The position numbers and the translations under genes were made by a program. DNA of 64,000 bases, from NCBI RefSeq assembly GCF_032999765.1, contig NZ_CP136051.1, positions 3,138,417 through 3,202,416 of the forward strand, given 5' to 3'. The notes below the pieces were generated by a model. It searched no databases. It was not told where the DNA came from and saw only the letters and a program-made list of their open reading frames with translations. The DNA is from Imperialibacter roseus. Its GTDB lineage: Bacteria; Bacteroidota; Bacteroidia; Cytophagales; Cyclobacteriaceae. Shown piece after piece: positions 7,844 through 16,155 of the stretch. How positions within the stretch are numbered: the first letter of the stretch is position 1; each line of letters starts with the position of its first letter.

Positions 7844-9694
7844 ATGAAAAGGGTTCTATTTGCTTTGTTGGCGTACACATTTACTTTCAGTGTTAGTGCA
7901 CAGGTATTTAATGCCTATACACCACCCACACAAAAGCCTCCTCTCCACGGGAAAAACTGGATGGCCATTACCGGCAAACCATTGGCCGCCACAGCCGGAG
8001 CCATGACTTTCCAGAAAGGTGGTAACGCCGTAGACGCAGCCTGTGCTATGATTGCAGCTACCAGCACGATGTGGGACGTGCTCAGTTGGGGTGGTGAAAC
8101 CCAGGCCATGATCTACAACCCCAACACCAAAAAAGTAATCGCCATCAATGCGCTGGGCGTAGCCCCTACCGGTGCAACTCCGGAATATTTCAAAGGAAAA
8201 GGTTTAGACTACATTCCCGAATACGGGCCTCTGGCAGCCGTTACTCCGGGCACCCCCGGTGGCATTATGGTGATGCTGGCTGAATATGGCACCATGAGCC
8301 TGAAAGAGGTGCTAGCCCCCGCCATGGAGCTGGCAGCGGGCTACCCTATTGAGGCTCAAACTGCCAACGCTATTGAACGGGGTAAGAGTGAAATCAAAAA
8401 ATGGCCGTATTCCACCAAAGTGTTCCTCACCCACCCCGGCGAAGAAAGAGAAGCACCTGAGGCCGGAGAAATCTTCGTTCAGAAAGACCTGCTGGCTATG
8501 CTCACCAAATTAGTGGAAACTGAGCAGGCTGCCCTTAAAAAGAAGAAAAGTCGTAAAGAGGCTATTTATGCCGCCTATGATCGTTTCTACAAAGGCGACA
8601 TTGCCAAAGAAATTGCCCGGGGCACACAGGAACAGGGCGGATTGATTACCGAACAAGACCTCGCCAACTGGGAAGTGAAGATCGAAGAGCCTATGATGGT
8701 CAACTACAAGGGCATTGACGTGTACAAGCTTTCCCAGTGGACACAGGGGCCTGCCTTATTGCAGTCGCTCAATATGCTGGAGAACTTTGACCTGAAAGCG
8801 ATGGGCTACAACTCGTCCAAATACATCCACACCTTGTATCAGGTCATGAGCATGGCATTTTCTGATCGTGACTTCTACTACGGCGACCCTTACTTTGGCC
8901 CCGAAGAGCCCATGAAAGGGATTCTTTCGAAAGAATATGCCAAAGAGCGTGTGAAGCAGATCAACTGGGAAATGAACGATGCTAAAATTGGCCCTGGTGA
9001 TCCCTACCCTTTTGAAGGCAAAGTGAACCCCTACAGCGAGCTGCTGAAGCAAAAAAGTCAGGCCTCACTCTCCGCACCCGATTCATATGAAGATTTCATG
9101 AGAGGCTTTCTGGCTGGCACCACTTCTGTGCAAACAGCCGACAAAGACGGCTGGGTAGTGTCGGTCACGCCAAGTGGTGGGTGGATTCCAGCCTGTATTG
9201 CAGGCAATACTGGTATTGGTCTGAGTCAGCGCATGCAAAGCTTTGTGCTGAATGAAGAAGAAGGCCCTTTCAATGTGGTGGCGCCCGGCAAGCGACCTAA
9301 AGTTACCCTCACTCCTTCTATGGCATTGAAAGAGGGCAAGCCATTCCTTTCATTTGCCGTGCAGGGTGGAGACACGCAGGATCAGAACCTGCTGCAGATG
9401 TTCCTTAATGTGGTGGAATTCGACATGACTATTCAGGAAGCTGTTGAAGCCGCCAATATTAACAGCTACCAGGTGAGTAGCTCCTTTGGTAACCATGAGA
9501 GCATTCCGGGCTCCCTTTTGTTGAGAAACGACACACCACCCTGGGTACAAAAAGAGCTCATAAGAATGGGGTACAAACTGCGATTTGACGACCGCAGCTC
9601 CGGGCCTATTAACGCCATCTACTTCGACTGGAAACATGGCAGCTTCTGGGGCGGCTCAAGCAATTATGGAGAGGATTATGGGATTGGGTGGTGA
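7844..9694 (+). CDS. Gamma-glutamyltransferase family Ntn-hydrolase
   Basis: A 616-residue exported enzyme of the gamma-glutamyltransferase fold. An in-frame TTG seven codons upstream (7823) lengthens the frame, but the ATG at 7844 gives a clean signal peptide (MKRVLFALLAYTFTFSVSAQ), so I prefer it. Autoprocessing and catalysis use the first Thr of the GTTSVQTADKDGWVVSV segment, about residue 426 from the preferred start. The small subunit follows with RPKVTLTPSMALKEGKPFLSFAVQGGDTQ. The chain has no membrane anchor after cleavage and should act in the periplasm on glutathione or gamma-glutamyl amides. The small-subunit substrate loop (PSGGWIPACIAGNTGIGL) differs from the classical GGT serines, so it could be an acylase or a transferase with altered specificity. 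Confidence 0.9.
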   Translation: MKRVLFALLAYTFTFSVSAQVFNAYTPPTQKPPLHGKNWMAITGKPLAATAGAMTFQKGGNAVDAACAMIAATSTMWDVLSWGGETQAMIYNPNTKKVIAINALGVAPTGATPEYFKGKGLDYIPEYGPLAAVTPGTPGGIMVMLAEYGTMSLKEVLAPAMELAAGYPIEAQTANAIERGKSEIKKWPYSTKVFLTHPGEEREAPEAGEIFVQKDLLAMLTKLVETEQAALKKKKSRKEAIYAAYDRFYKGDIAKEIARGTQEQGGLITEQDLANWEVKIEEPMMVNYKGIDVYKLSQWTQGPALLQSLNMLENFDLKAMGYNSSKYIHTLYQVMSMAFSDRDFYYGDPYFGPEEPMKGILSKEYAKERVKQINWEMNDAKIGPGDPYPFEGKVNPYSELLKQKSQASLSAPDSYEDFMRGFLAGTTSVQTADKDGWVVSVTPSGGWIPACIAGNTGIGLSQRMQSFVLNEEEGPFNVVAPGKRPKVTLTPSMALKEGKPFLSFAVQGGDTQDQNLLQMFLNVVEFDMTIQEAVEAANINSYQVSSSFGNHESIPGSLLLRNDTPPWVQKELIRMGYKLRFDDRSSGPINAIYFDWKHGSFWGGSSNYGEDYGIGW

Positions 9695-9786
9695 GTTGCA
9701 CTTTCCGGCCTAATCATAACCACTTCAGAAGAGTAATGACTATATTAGTAAAACAAATGTATAATCAATAAACACCCATTAAACAG

Positions 9787-11079
9787 ATGGACAATAAAAG
9801 AACAAGAAGGGATTTCCTTCGGAATACCGGAACCCTGGCAGCTGCTTCTGCCCTGCCCTTTTTCAGTAGAGTGCCTGCCTTTGGCAACCCGCTGGATACA
9901 AAAACACTGAGAGTTGGCCTTATCGGATGCGGCGGTCGTGGCACTGGTGCTGCCAACCAGGCTTTGGCAGCTGATGACAACGTGGTGCTGGTGGCTATGG
10001 CCGACCTGTTTGATGACCGGCTGACCGAGTCGCACGCTAACCTGACTAAAATCCATCCCGATAAAATGAAGGTGGACAAATCAAGAAGGTACCTTGGGTT
10101 TGATGGTGCTGATAAGATCATCAATGCCAAAGACATAGATGTGGTCATACTTACAACTCCTCCGTATTTCCGTCCCGAGCATTTCGAGAAGGCTGTCAAT
10201 GCGGGCAAGCATATTTTCTGCGAAAAGCCCATGGCCGTAGATGCGCCCGGCGCCAGAAGAGTGATGGAGGCAGTAAGGGTAGCCGAGCAAAAGAAACTCA
10301 ATATTATGTCGGGCTTCTGCTGGAGATACCATACTCCGAAAAGAGCCACCTTCCAGAAAATACTGGACGGTGCGATTGGCGAAGTAACTACGGTTTACAA
10401 CACATACAATACCGGGGCGCTGTGGCTTCGTGACACCCAACCAGGGTGGTCCAAGCTGCGCAAGGATATGAGAAACTGGTTGTATCACACTTGGATTTCA
10501 GGAGATCACCTTATCGAGCAAGCCATCCACAGTGTGGATATGCAGTCGTGGGCATTGGGGGATGTGCTGCCAGCCAGCGTGACTGGCACGGGTGGGCGTC
10601 AAAGCAGGGTTGAGCCTGAATTTGGCAATGTTTACGACCACTTTGCCCTTGTTTACGAGTACGATAACGGAGCAAGAGGCTTCCATTTCAGCCGTCAACA
10701 GAAGAACTGCAGCAACAGCTACGCCGTGGAATCAATCGGCACGGAAGGTACAGCCATGGTTAACTGTATCCGCAACCGCCATACCATTACCGGTAAGGAA
10801 ACATGGAAATACGATGGAGAGGACAACGACATGTACCAGCAGGAGCATGACGAACTATTTGCCGCTATCAGAGCAGGTAAGCCTGTCAACGACGGCAAGC
10901 GCATGGTGCAGAGCACTATGTTAGGCATCATGGGCAGAATGGCTGCCTACACAGGCCAAACCATCACCTATGAACAAGCCTGGAACTCTCAGGAAAAGCT
11001 GGGCCCCGATACTGTGGACGAAGACACCAAGTGGGAAGATGCACCAGTGGCACAGCCCGGCATCACACAGTTTTCATAA
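9787..11079 (+). CDS. Exported Gfo/Idh/MocA-family oxidoreductase (Tat signal)
   Basis: A 430-residue oxidoreductase with a twin-arginine signal: TRRDFLRNTG followed by AAASALPFF. It should therefore fold with its cofactor before export to the periplasm. The Rossmann domain starts with VGLIGCGGRGTGA near residue 45, the EKP motif is present (IFCEKPMAVDAPGA), and the C-terminal domain includes WISGDHLIEQAIHSVDM with the typical acidic and His residues. In characterised Bacteroidota pathways such exported proteins oxidise the C3 hydroxyl of glycosides. The next gene, 100 bases on, is a Tat-exported TIM-barrel isomerase-like protein. That pairing supports a 3-keto-glycoside type step here, although a terminator-like hairpin separates the two genes. 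Confidence 0.93.
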   Translation: MDNKRTRRDFLRNTGTLAAASALPFFSRVPAFGNPLDTKTLRVGLIGCGGRGTGAANQALAADDNVVLVAMADLFDDRLTESHANLTKIHPDKMKVDKSRRYLGFDGADKIINAKDIDVVILTTPPYFRPEHFEKAVNAGKHIFCEKPMAVDAPGARRVMEAVRVAEQKKLNIMSGFCWRYHTPKRATFQKILDGAIGEVTTVYNTYNTGALWLRDTQPGWSKLRKDMRNWLYHTWISGDHLIEQAIHSVDMQSWALGDVLPASVTGTGGRQSRVEPEFGNVYDHFALVYEYDNGARGFHFSRQQKNCSNSYAVESIGTEGTAMVNCIRNRHTITGKETWKYDGEDNDMYQQEHDELFAAIRAGKPVNDGKRMVQSTMLGIMGRMAAYTGQTITYEQAWNSQEKLGPDTVDEDTKWEDAPVAQPGITQFS

Positions 11080-11089
11080 CTAATACCTA

Positions 11090-11153
11090 AAACCTCCGGG
11101 GTTTGTCTCTTGCCTGTTTCAGGCAAGGCAAGCCTCGGAGGTTTCTCTTTTTC
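11090..11153 (+). terminator. Double stem-loop terminator between oxidoreductase and isomerase genes
   Basis: Outer arms AAACCTCCG (11090-11098) and CGGAGGTTT (11136-11144) pair perfectly. An inner 7-bp hairpin, TTGCCTG/CAGGCAA (11110-11116 with 11120-11126), sits inside. A T-rich tail (TCTCTTTTTCC) follows. It probably ends or attenuates transcription from the upstream oxidoreductase gene before 11180. Confidence 0.75.
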
Positions 11154-11179
11154 CGCAACACCCCACCTATCCAAATACT

Positions 11180-12100
11180 ATGAACAGAAAAGAATTTATC
11201 AAGAAATCTACCGGAGCGATTGCTTCTGCAGCTATTCTGGGTTCAGGAGCCATCAGCCCTCTGTCTGCATCACCTGAAAAAGAAACCCTGGCAAAAGTCA
11301 GCATCAAAAAGAGCCTTAAGTGGGGCATGGTAAAGGAAGACCTGTCCATCATGGACAAATTCAAGATGCTGAAAGACCTTGGCTATGACGGTGTGGAGCT
11401 GGACAGTCCCAACGACCTTGACAAGAAACAAGTGCTTGCTGCCAGAGACAAAACCGGACTGGTAATTCCCGGCGTTGTCAATTCTGTTCACTGGAAAAGC
11501 CCTCTCTCCCATGCCGATCCCAAAGTTAGACAAGCATGTGCCGATTCGATGAAAACTGCCTTGCAAGATTGCAAAGACTACGGCGGCACCACGGTACTGC
11601 TTGTGGCAGGCGTAGTCAATAGCGAAATCAGCTACGACGATGCTTACCGCCGCTCCCAGGATGAGATCAGAAAGATGATTCCATGGGCGCATGAAACAGG
11701 TGTGAAGATTGCCATCGAAAATGTCTGGAATAACTTCCTGCTAAGCCCAATAGAAGCCGCCCGCTTTATTGACGAGCTGAACGACCCAATGGTAGGATGG
11801 TATTTCGACATTGGCAACGTGGTACGTTATGGCTGGCCTGAGCAGTGGATCAAAGTGCTGAATCGCCGCATTATGAAGCTGGACGTAAAAGAATACAGCC
11901 GGAAAAAGCAGAGTGATGAAGGCATATGGAAAGGCTTCGACGTGGAGCTGCTGGAAGGAGACAACAACTGGCCGACCGTCATGCGGGCATTGGAATCTAT
12001 CGATTACAAAGGCGGTTGGATGAGTGCCGAAGTGAACGGCGGCGACAGAAAACGGCTGCAACAAATCAGCGAATTGATGGATAAAATCATTGCGCTGTAA
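11180..12100 (+). CDS. Sugar phosphate isomerase/epimerase-like TIM barrel, exported
   Basis: A 306-residue protein of the xylose isomerase-like TIM-barrel family (AP endonuclease 2 fold). The N-terminus has a Tat-like signal (MNRKEFIKKSTGAIASAAIL, cleavage near PLSAS), so it probably acts in the periplasm with the neighbouring Tat-exported oxidoreductase. Metal-site segments are visible: VKIAIENVWNNF (Glu), GWYFDIGNVVRYG (Asp) and MKLDVKEYSRK (Asp/Lys), with a late Glu in WMSAEVNGGD. These four acidic/His positions usually bind a divalent cation. Known relatives isomerise sugars or cleave 3-keto-glycosides after oxidation by a Gfo/Idh/MocA partner. The pathway role here is inferred from that pairing. 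Confidence 0.9.
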   Translation: MNRKEFIKKSTGAIASAAILGSGAISPLSASPEKETLAKVSIKKSLKWGMVKEDLSIMDKFKMLKDLGYDGVELDSPNDLDKKQVLAARDKTGLVIPGVVNSVHWKSPLSHADPKVRQACADSMKTALQDCKDYGGTTVLLVAGVVNSEISYDDAYRRSQDEIRKMIPWAHETGVKIAIENVWNNFLLSPIEAARFIDELNDPMVGWYFDIGNVVRYGWPEQWIKVLNRRIMKLDVKEYSRKKQSDEGIWKGFDVELLEGDNNWPTVMRALESIDYKGGWMSAEVNGGDRKRLQQISELMDKIIAL

Positions 12101-12124
12101 CCCACGGCTTCCGTAGTAACTGAG

Positions 12125-12151
12125 AAATGACAGCCAGAGTGGTTGTCATTT
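12125..12151. terminator. Bidirectional terminator between convergent genes
   Basis: AAATGACAGCC (12125-12135) pairs with GGTTGTCATTT (12141-12151) with one G-U pair around a five-base loop. T residues follow on the plus strand and A residues precede the left arm. It lies between the convergent isomerase-like and DUF2141 genes. Confidence 0.75.
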
Positions 12152-12157
12152 TTTCGT

Positions 12158-12586
12158 CTAGAAGTACTTTGCCTTCACCGTCAGGGCACAGCCATCCTTT
12201 GTCACTCGAAACCTGCAAGCATCAAAACTCGGCGCAGAAAGTTTTACCCTTGGGTCGTTGGAGAACCCAAAGCCCTCAGTCGGCATACCTATCCATGAAT
12301 ACTGCATCTCGCCATCGAGGTTCTCGTCGTGCAGGAAAGTGACTGCATAGTCTCCTGGGGTTACCTGCAGCACAAAGACTGACTCCTTATTGCTTATCGT
12401 TTCAGAAACCACCTGACTCGCTCTCTCCCTTTCTTCTGGAAAGCCGATAGCGTTATCGAAAACATACATGGTAACCTGGCCCTTGTCATTCCTCAGCCCT
12501 GAAACAGTAATTTTGCAATTCTGGGCCGACAATTCGACTGAGCCAACGATAACTGGAAAGGTCATTGCAAACAACAATCGCAACAT
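12158..12586 (-). CDS. DUF2141 domain-containing secreted protein
   Basis: A 142-residue protein with a signal peptide (MLRLLFAMTFPVIVGSVELS, cleavage around SAQ). The rest is a single DUF2141 domain, recognisable from LRNDKGQVTMYVFDN at the start, GDYAVTFLHDENLDGEM in the centre and the GMPTEGFGFSND loop. The family is a small beta-sandwich exported by many Bacteroidota and Proteobacteria, with no settled function. The D-x-N-x-D pattern in the central loop could bind calcium. It appears to be a single gene; the next minus-strand gene (12681-13649) ends upstream of it about 95 bases away and could read through. Confidence 0.88.
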   Translation of the reverse strand: MLRLLFAMTFPVIVGSVELSAQNCKITVSGLRNDKGQVTMYVFDNAIGFPEERERASQVVSETISNKESVFVLQVTPGDYAVTFLHDENLDGEMQYSWIGMPTEGFGFSNDPRVKLSAPSFDACRFRVTKDGCALTVKAKYF

Positions 12587-12680
12587 AAAGGCTATTTACA
12601 TAAAATGAACTTTGACATAACTCCACAACTGTCCAGTTGCTCTAGCGTGATCGGCCATGATTTACTCCGCATTATATCAA

Positions 12681-13649
12681 TTACCTGATACCTTCCAAAA
12701 ACTCCAACGCCCTCTTTTCAGCCCAGTAAATTTCGCCACCCGTCTGGGTAAACCCAACATGTCCGCCAACTTTTGGGGTTTCTAAATACAAGTAGTCGCT
12801 CTCTCTTGCCATTTCGTAAGGGTAGCATTTGTCACCCAGCATCGGGTCATTAAGGGCATTGGCCACCAGGGAAGGCCTTTTCAACTCAGGGTAAAATTGG
12901 TCAGAAGTGGCTTTCAGATAAAAATCATCCCGGCTGCTAAAACCATGCAGAGGTGCGGTGTATCTATCATCAAACTCATCGAAGGTCGTGATGAGGTCGA
13001 TACCTGTGGCATCTACCACCTCCGGATGCCTCAATGCTTTCACCTTCATTTTTATCTTAAGCTTATCGAGAAAACGATCCTTATAAAACCTATTGCTTCG
13101 CATGGTGAGTTGCACAGCACTGTCCCACAAATTGCACGGAACTGAAAAAGTGGCAGCACCTATTATCTCTTTCCTGACCTGCGCCCCTCTTTCGCCCAGG
13201 TACTTCAGGCTCATGCTCCCTCCCATGCTGAATCCTATCAACGCCACTTTGCTGTATCGGCCCGATTTCAAACCGTACTCTACCACAGCCGAAAGATCCT
13301 CGGTGGCCCCGTGGTGATACAACCTGGGCAGTCTGTTCATTTCACCGCCACAGGTTCGGCAGTTCCATGCCAGCGCATCCCAGCCGTTGGCTGCGAAGTA
13401 CTTTGCCATCCCGGTAATATAGGGCCTGTGACTACTGCCTTCGAGCCCGTGAGTCAACACTACCAATTTGTCGTTACCTCCCGTCAACCAGTCTACATTT
13501 AAGAAATCTCCGTCCTCAAGTTCCACCTTTTCCCTTCCATAGGCTACCCCTTCAACCTTTCTGAAAACAGAGGGCACAACAGTCTCCAGATGTGGGCTGA
13601 AAAGATAAGCCGGTCGCCGCTTGTAACTACTTTCGGAAATTAGTGGCAT
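12681..13649 (-). CDS. YheT-family alpha/beta hydrolase
   Basis: A 322-residue cytoplasmic serine hydrolase of the YheT/EMB8 group. The oxyanion-side motif LTHGLEGSSHRPY occurs near residue 65, the nucleophile elbow GFSMGGSMSLKYL near residue 140, the acid in VANALNDPML and the catalytic His in KVGGHVGFTQ. Length and motif order match the family, which is thought to hydrolyse esters; its physiological substrate in Bacteroidota is unknown. No signal peptide is present. The 110-base region to the divergent ROK kinase gene should carry both promoters. Confidence 0.92.
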   Translation of the reverse strand: MPLISESSYKRRPAYLFSPHLETVVPSVFRKVEGVAYGREKVELEDGDFLNVDWLTGGNDKLVVLTHGLEGSSHRPYITGMAKYFAANGWDALAWNCRTCGGEMNRLPRLYHHGATEDLSAVVEYGLKSGRYSKVALIGFSMGGSMSLKYLGERGAQVRKEIIGAATFSVPCNLWDSAVQLTMRSNRFYKDRFLDKLKIKMKVKALRHPEVVDATGIDLITTFDEFDDRYTAPLHGFSSRDDFYLKATSDQFYPELKRPSLVANALNDPMLGDKCYPYEMARESDYLYLETPKVGGHVGFTQTGGEIYWAEKRALEFLEGIR

Positions 13650-13771
13650 CTAATTATCTCATCTAAATCGTTTGCGGCTTAAAAATACATGAAGAGGTTT
13701 TTATAAGAACCCTCCATTGCATATTTTTCAAAACTATTTGCTTAGCAATTTAACTCTAACAACCCCTTTTC

Positions 13772-14731
13772 ATGAAAGAAATTGCCATCGGTATTGACAT
13801 TGGCGGTACGAACACCAAGTTTGGTTTAGTGGACAAAGATGGAGAGACCCTTTTTCAAAAATCGATCCCAACAAGAGCCGAAGGTGATGTCAATGAGTTC
13901 TTTAAAGACCTTCAGGAAAGCATTCAGGGAGCCCTCAAAAACTTCCCGGATGTAGACATAAAAGGTGTTGGCATTGGCGCTCCCAACGCCAACTATTATA
14001 AGCAAACGATAGAACACGCACCTAACATCCGCTGGGGAACTATTGTCCCTTTCGGTGAAATTTTCAAAAAATACTTCAAGTACCCGATGGTGATGACCAA
14101 CGACGCCAATGCTGCTGCTATTGGCGAAATGGTGTATGGAGCTGCAAAGGGGATGAAGGACTTTATCGTCATTACGTTAGGCACAGGTTTAGGAAGCGGC
14201 ATCGTTGTTAACGGTCAGCTGGTATATGGCCACGACGGCTTTGCCGGAGAGCTTGGCCACGTAATAGTAAACCCCAACGGGCGATACTGCGGCTGTGGCA
14301 GAAAAGGCTGCCTCGAAACCTATGTGTCTGCTACCGGTATCAAACGCACAGTGTTCAAGCTCCTGGCTGATTATACCTACAAAAGCGAACTGCGTGCTAT
14401 TGCCTTCGATGATCTCACCGCCGAGTTCATTACCCAGGCAGCTATGCGCAAGGATCCTATTGCCATTGCTGCCTTTGAGTACACCGGCAGAATACTCGGC
14501 ATCAAACTGGCCGACACCATGGTGCACACCAGCCCCGAAGCCATTTTCCTTTTTGGAGGACTGGTAAAGGCTGGAGACTACATCTTCAAACCAACGCTGG
14601 AGCACATGGAAAAAAACATGTTTCCTGTCTTCAAAAATAAATTAAAACTCATTCCATCTGGCCTTATGGATAAAAATGCGGCCGTGCTCGGCGCAGCAGC
14701 ACTGGTATGGAAAGAGTTTGAAACGCCTTAA
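13772..14731 (+). CDS. ROK-family sugar kinase (glucokinase-like)
   Basis: A 319-residue cytoplasmic kinase. The phosphate-1 ATP motif GIDIGGTNTKFGLVDKDG starts at residue 8, the catalytic Asp lies in MTNDANAAAIGE, and the ROK signature with zinc ligands is complete (GHVIVNPNGRYCGCGRKGCLETY: one His and three Cys). There is no N-terminal helix-turn-helix, so it is an enzyme rather than a ROK repressor. Known members phosphorylate glucose, N-acetylglucosamine or related hexoses with ATP. Given the alpha-glucan genes later in the window, glucose released by the amylases is a natural substrate, but the sequence alone does not fix specificity. A strong terminator follows the stop codon. Confidence 0.93.
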   Translation: MKEIAIGIDIGGTNTKFGLVDKDGETLFQKSIPTRAEGDVNEFFKDLQESIQGALKNFPDVDIKGVGIGAPNANYYKQTIEHAPNIRWGTIVPFGEIFKKYFKYPMVMTNDANAAAIGEMVYGAAKGMKDFIVITLGTGLGSGIVVNGQLVYGHDGFAGELGHVIVNPNGRYCGCGRKGCLETYVSATGIKRTVFKLLADYTYKSELRAIAFDDLTAEFITQAAMRKDPIAIAAFEYTGRILGIKLADTMVHTSPEAIFLFGGLVKAGDYIFKPTLEHMEKNMFPVFKNKLKLIPSGLMDKNAAVLGAAALVWKEFETP

Positions 14732-14753
14732 ACAAGAATCCTTACACATACAG

Positions 14754-14790
14754 AAAAGGGCCGGAAGTATTTTCGGCCTTTTTGTTTTTA
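14754..14790 (+). terminator. Rho-independent terminator after the ROK kinase gene
   Basis: A 13-bp stem with two G-U pairs (14754-14766 with 14771-14783, core GGCCG/CGGCC) and a four-base loop, running into T-rich sequence. It begins 22 bases after the stop codon. Confidence 0.8.
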
Positions 14791-14809
14791 TGAGTGCCTG
14801 CCAACCCTT

Positions 14810-14817
14810 TACTTTTG
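14810..14817 (+). promoter_or_regulatory. Possible Bacteroidota -7 box of the deoxynucleoside kinase gene
   Basis: TACTTTTG matches the TAnnTTTG consensus 7 bases before the first possible ATG. No well-spaced TTG -33 element is seen (the nearest TTTG, 14781-14784, is 25 bases away), so support is weak. Confidence 0.35.
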
Positions 14818-14824
14818 CACGCAT

Positions 14825-15463
14825 ATGACACCAATGCACATCGCAGTAGCCGGAAATATCGGAGCCGGAAAGACCACCCTTGCTGAGAAGCTTGGTAAGC
14901 ACTACAACTGGAAAGTGCAGCTTGAAAGCGTGGAGGAAAACCCCTACCTCGAGGATTTTTACAGCGATATGAAGAGGTGGGCATTTCATGTCCAAATACA
15001 TTTTTTGAACAGCCGTTTCAAACAGGTTAACGAATTAAGAGACTCCAGGGTGTCTATTGTTCAAGACCGCACCATATACGAGGATGCTTACATATTCGCT
15101 AAGAGCTTGTATAGCTCAGGGCATTTTTCGGAAAGAGACTATGAGAGCTATCTCAAGCTTTTTGAGCTAATGATCACTTATGTGCAACCACCAGACTTGT
15201 TAATTTACCTGAAATCAGACATTGGCAAGCTTGTTTCACAAATCGAGAAAAGAGGCAGGTCTTTCGAGAATGCTATTAGGATAGATTACCTAAAAACCCT
15301 CAATCAACACTACGAAGATTGGATTGGGAGCTACAAACTCGGCAAACTACTGGTAATTGATGTAAACAACCTGGACTTCGTATCGAAAGTGGAGGATTTT
15401 TCTTACGTCGTAAACCAAATAGACCTGGAATTACACGGGCTCTTCAGCGGCGACAGCCGGTAA
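14825..15463 (+). CDS. Deoxynucleoside kinase
   Basis: A 212-residue cytoplasmic enzyme that phosphorylates deoxynucleosides for nucleotide salvage. It has the P-loop GNIGAGKTT (residues 11-19), the DRTIYED motif that replaces the classical ERS base-contact motif near residue 80, and an Arg-rich lid, EKRGRSFENAI. Length and motifs match the dCK/dGK-like family common in Bacteroidota. Two ATGs compete, at 14825 and 14834; the second gives MHIAVAGNIG, the more usual beginning. A TACTTTTG box at 14810-14817 would place transcription start almost on the first ATG, which favours the second. The last 33 bases overlap the convergent gene's 3' end. Confidence 0.92.
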   Translation: MTPMHIAVAGNIGAGKTTLAEKLGKHYNWKVQLESVEENPYLEDFYSDMKRWAFHVQIHFLNSRFKQVNELRDSRVSIVQDRTIYEDAYIFAKSLYSSGHFSERDYESYLKLFELMITYVQPPDLLIYLKSDIGKLVSQIEKRGRSFENAIRIDYLKTLNQHYEDWIGSYKLGKLLVIDVNNLDFVSKVEDFSYVVNQIDLELHGLFSGDSR

Positions 15464-16108
15464 GCCAAGCCTTCTTCTCAAATACCTAACGAACGACACA
15501 TAGTGGTCTCCTGAGGGAGATTTTATCAACTCTCCTACTGTAAGCAGCTTCCCTCCTGACATAATTTGGTCGTAAATAGAAAAGTGTAAAACTTCATACC
15601 CCTCCAGCTTGGCCAGCATGTCTCTTAACATGTTCCGAAAAGCAAGCATTTTCCAGCCAGAGCTACCGTTTCCAAAAAAATCCCCTGGATCGGATGCCTC
15701 CCCAAAATGCTTGTTGCTGAGGGAATTGCTCCAAACACCGGCAATAAGGCCAACTTTCTTGCAACCCACTTCAAACTGCCGGCAGTGTCGAAGAGACGCC
15801 TCCACGTTAAATCCTTCGATGTCTGAATAAAATGGCGCCCGGAGGCAAACGGCGGCATAGCGGTTGTAGGCCAGCTCGTCGTTTCCAACAATCACCTTCC
15901 CTTCAAACACAATCGGGTAAGCTGGTACTTCGATTTCAGTAATACCTCCAGTAAGTTGGCCTCCAAGTTTTTTGTAGATGTCGTCTACTTGTGGCCGAAA
16001 ATCACTTCTCCACAGGCGTTGCCGATTCCCAGATCGTACCTCTGTCTCAGTTGAGAGTTTCTCACCTTCTAAAAACGCCTTTATTCTCCTTAACACGATA
16101 TTAGACAT
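15431..16108 (-). CDS. Uncharacterised cytoplasmic protein
   Basis: A 225-residue soluble protein without signal peptide. It begins MSNIVLRRIKAFLEGEKLST and has a beta-rich centre (ITEIEVPAYPIVFEGKVIVG). A Cys-containing middle segment, FEVGCKKVGLIAGVWSNSLS, precedes the conserved-looking FGEASDPGDFFGNGSSGWKM. I recognise no named family; the alternating strand and helix pattern suggests an alpha/beta enzyme or a restriction-endonuclease-like fold, but no catalytic motif is clear. Its 3' end overlaps that of the deoxynucleoside kinase gene by 33 bases, tail to tail. The neighbouring minus-strand lipoprotein gene starts 48 bases beyond its stop on the other side, so it is probably transcribed alone. 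Confidence 0.75.
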   Translation of the reverse strand: MSNIVLRRIKAFLEGEKLSTETEVRSGNRQRLWRSDFRPQVDDIYKKLGGQLTGGITEIEVPAYPIVFEGKVIVGNDELAYNRYAAVCLRAPFYSDIEGFNVEASLRHCRQFEVGCKKVGLIAGVWSNSLSNKHFGEASDPGDFFGNGSSGWKMLAFRNMLRDMLAKLEGYEVLHFSIYDQIMSGGKLLTVGELIKSPSGDHYVSFVRYLRRRLGLPAVAAEEPV

Positions 16109-16155
16109 GCACAGATTTGTTCTTGATCAACACAAAACTAGTTACTTTTTCAAAC

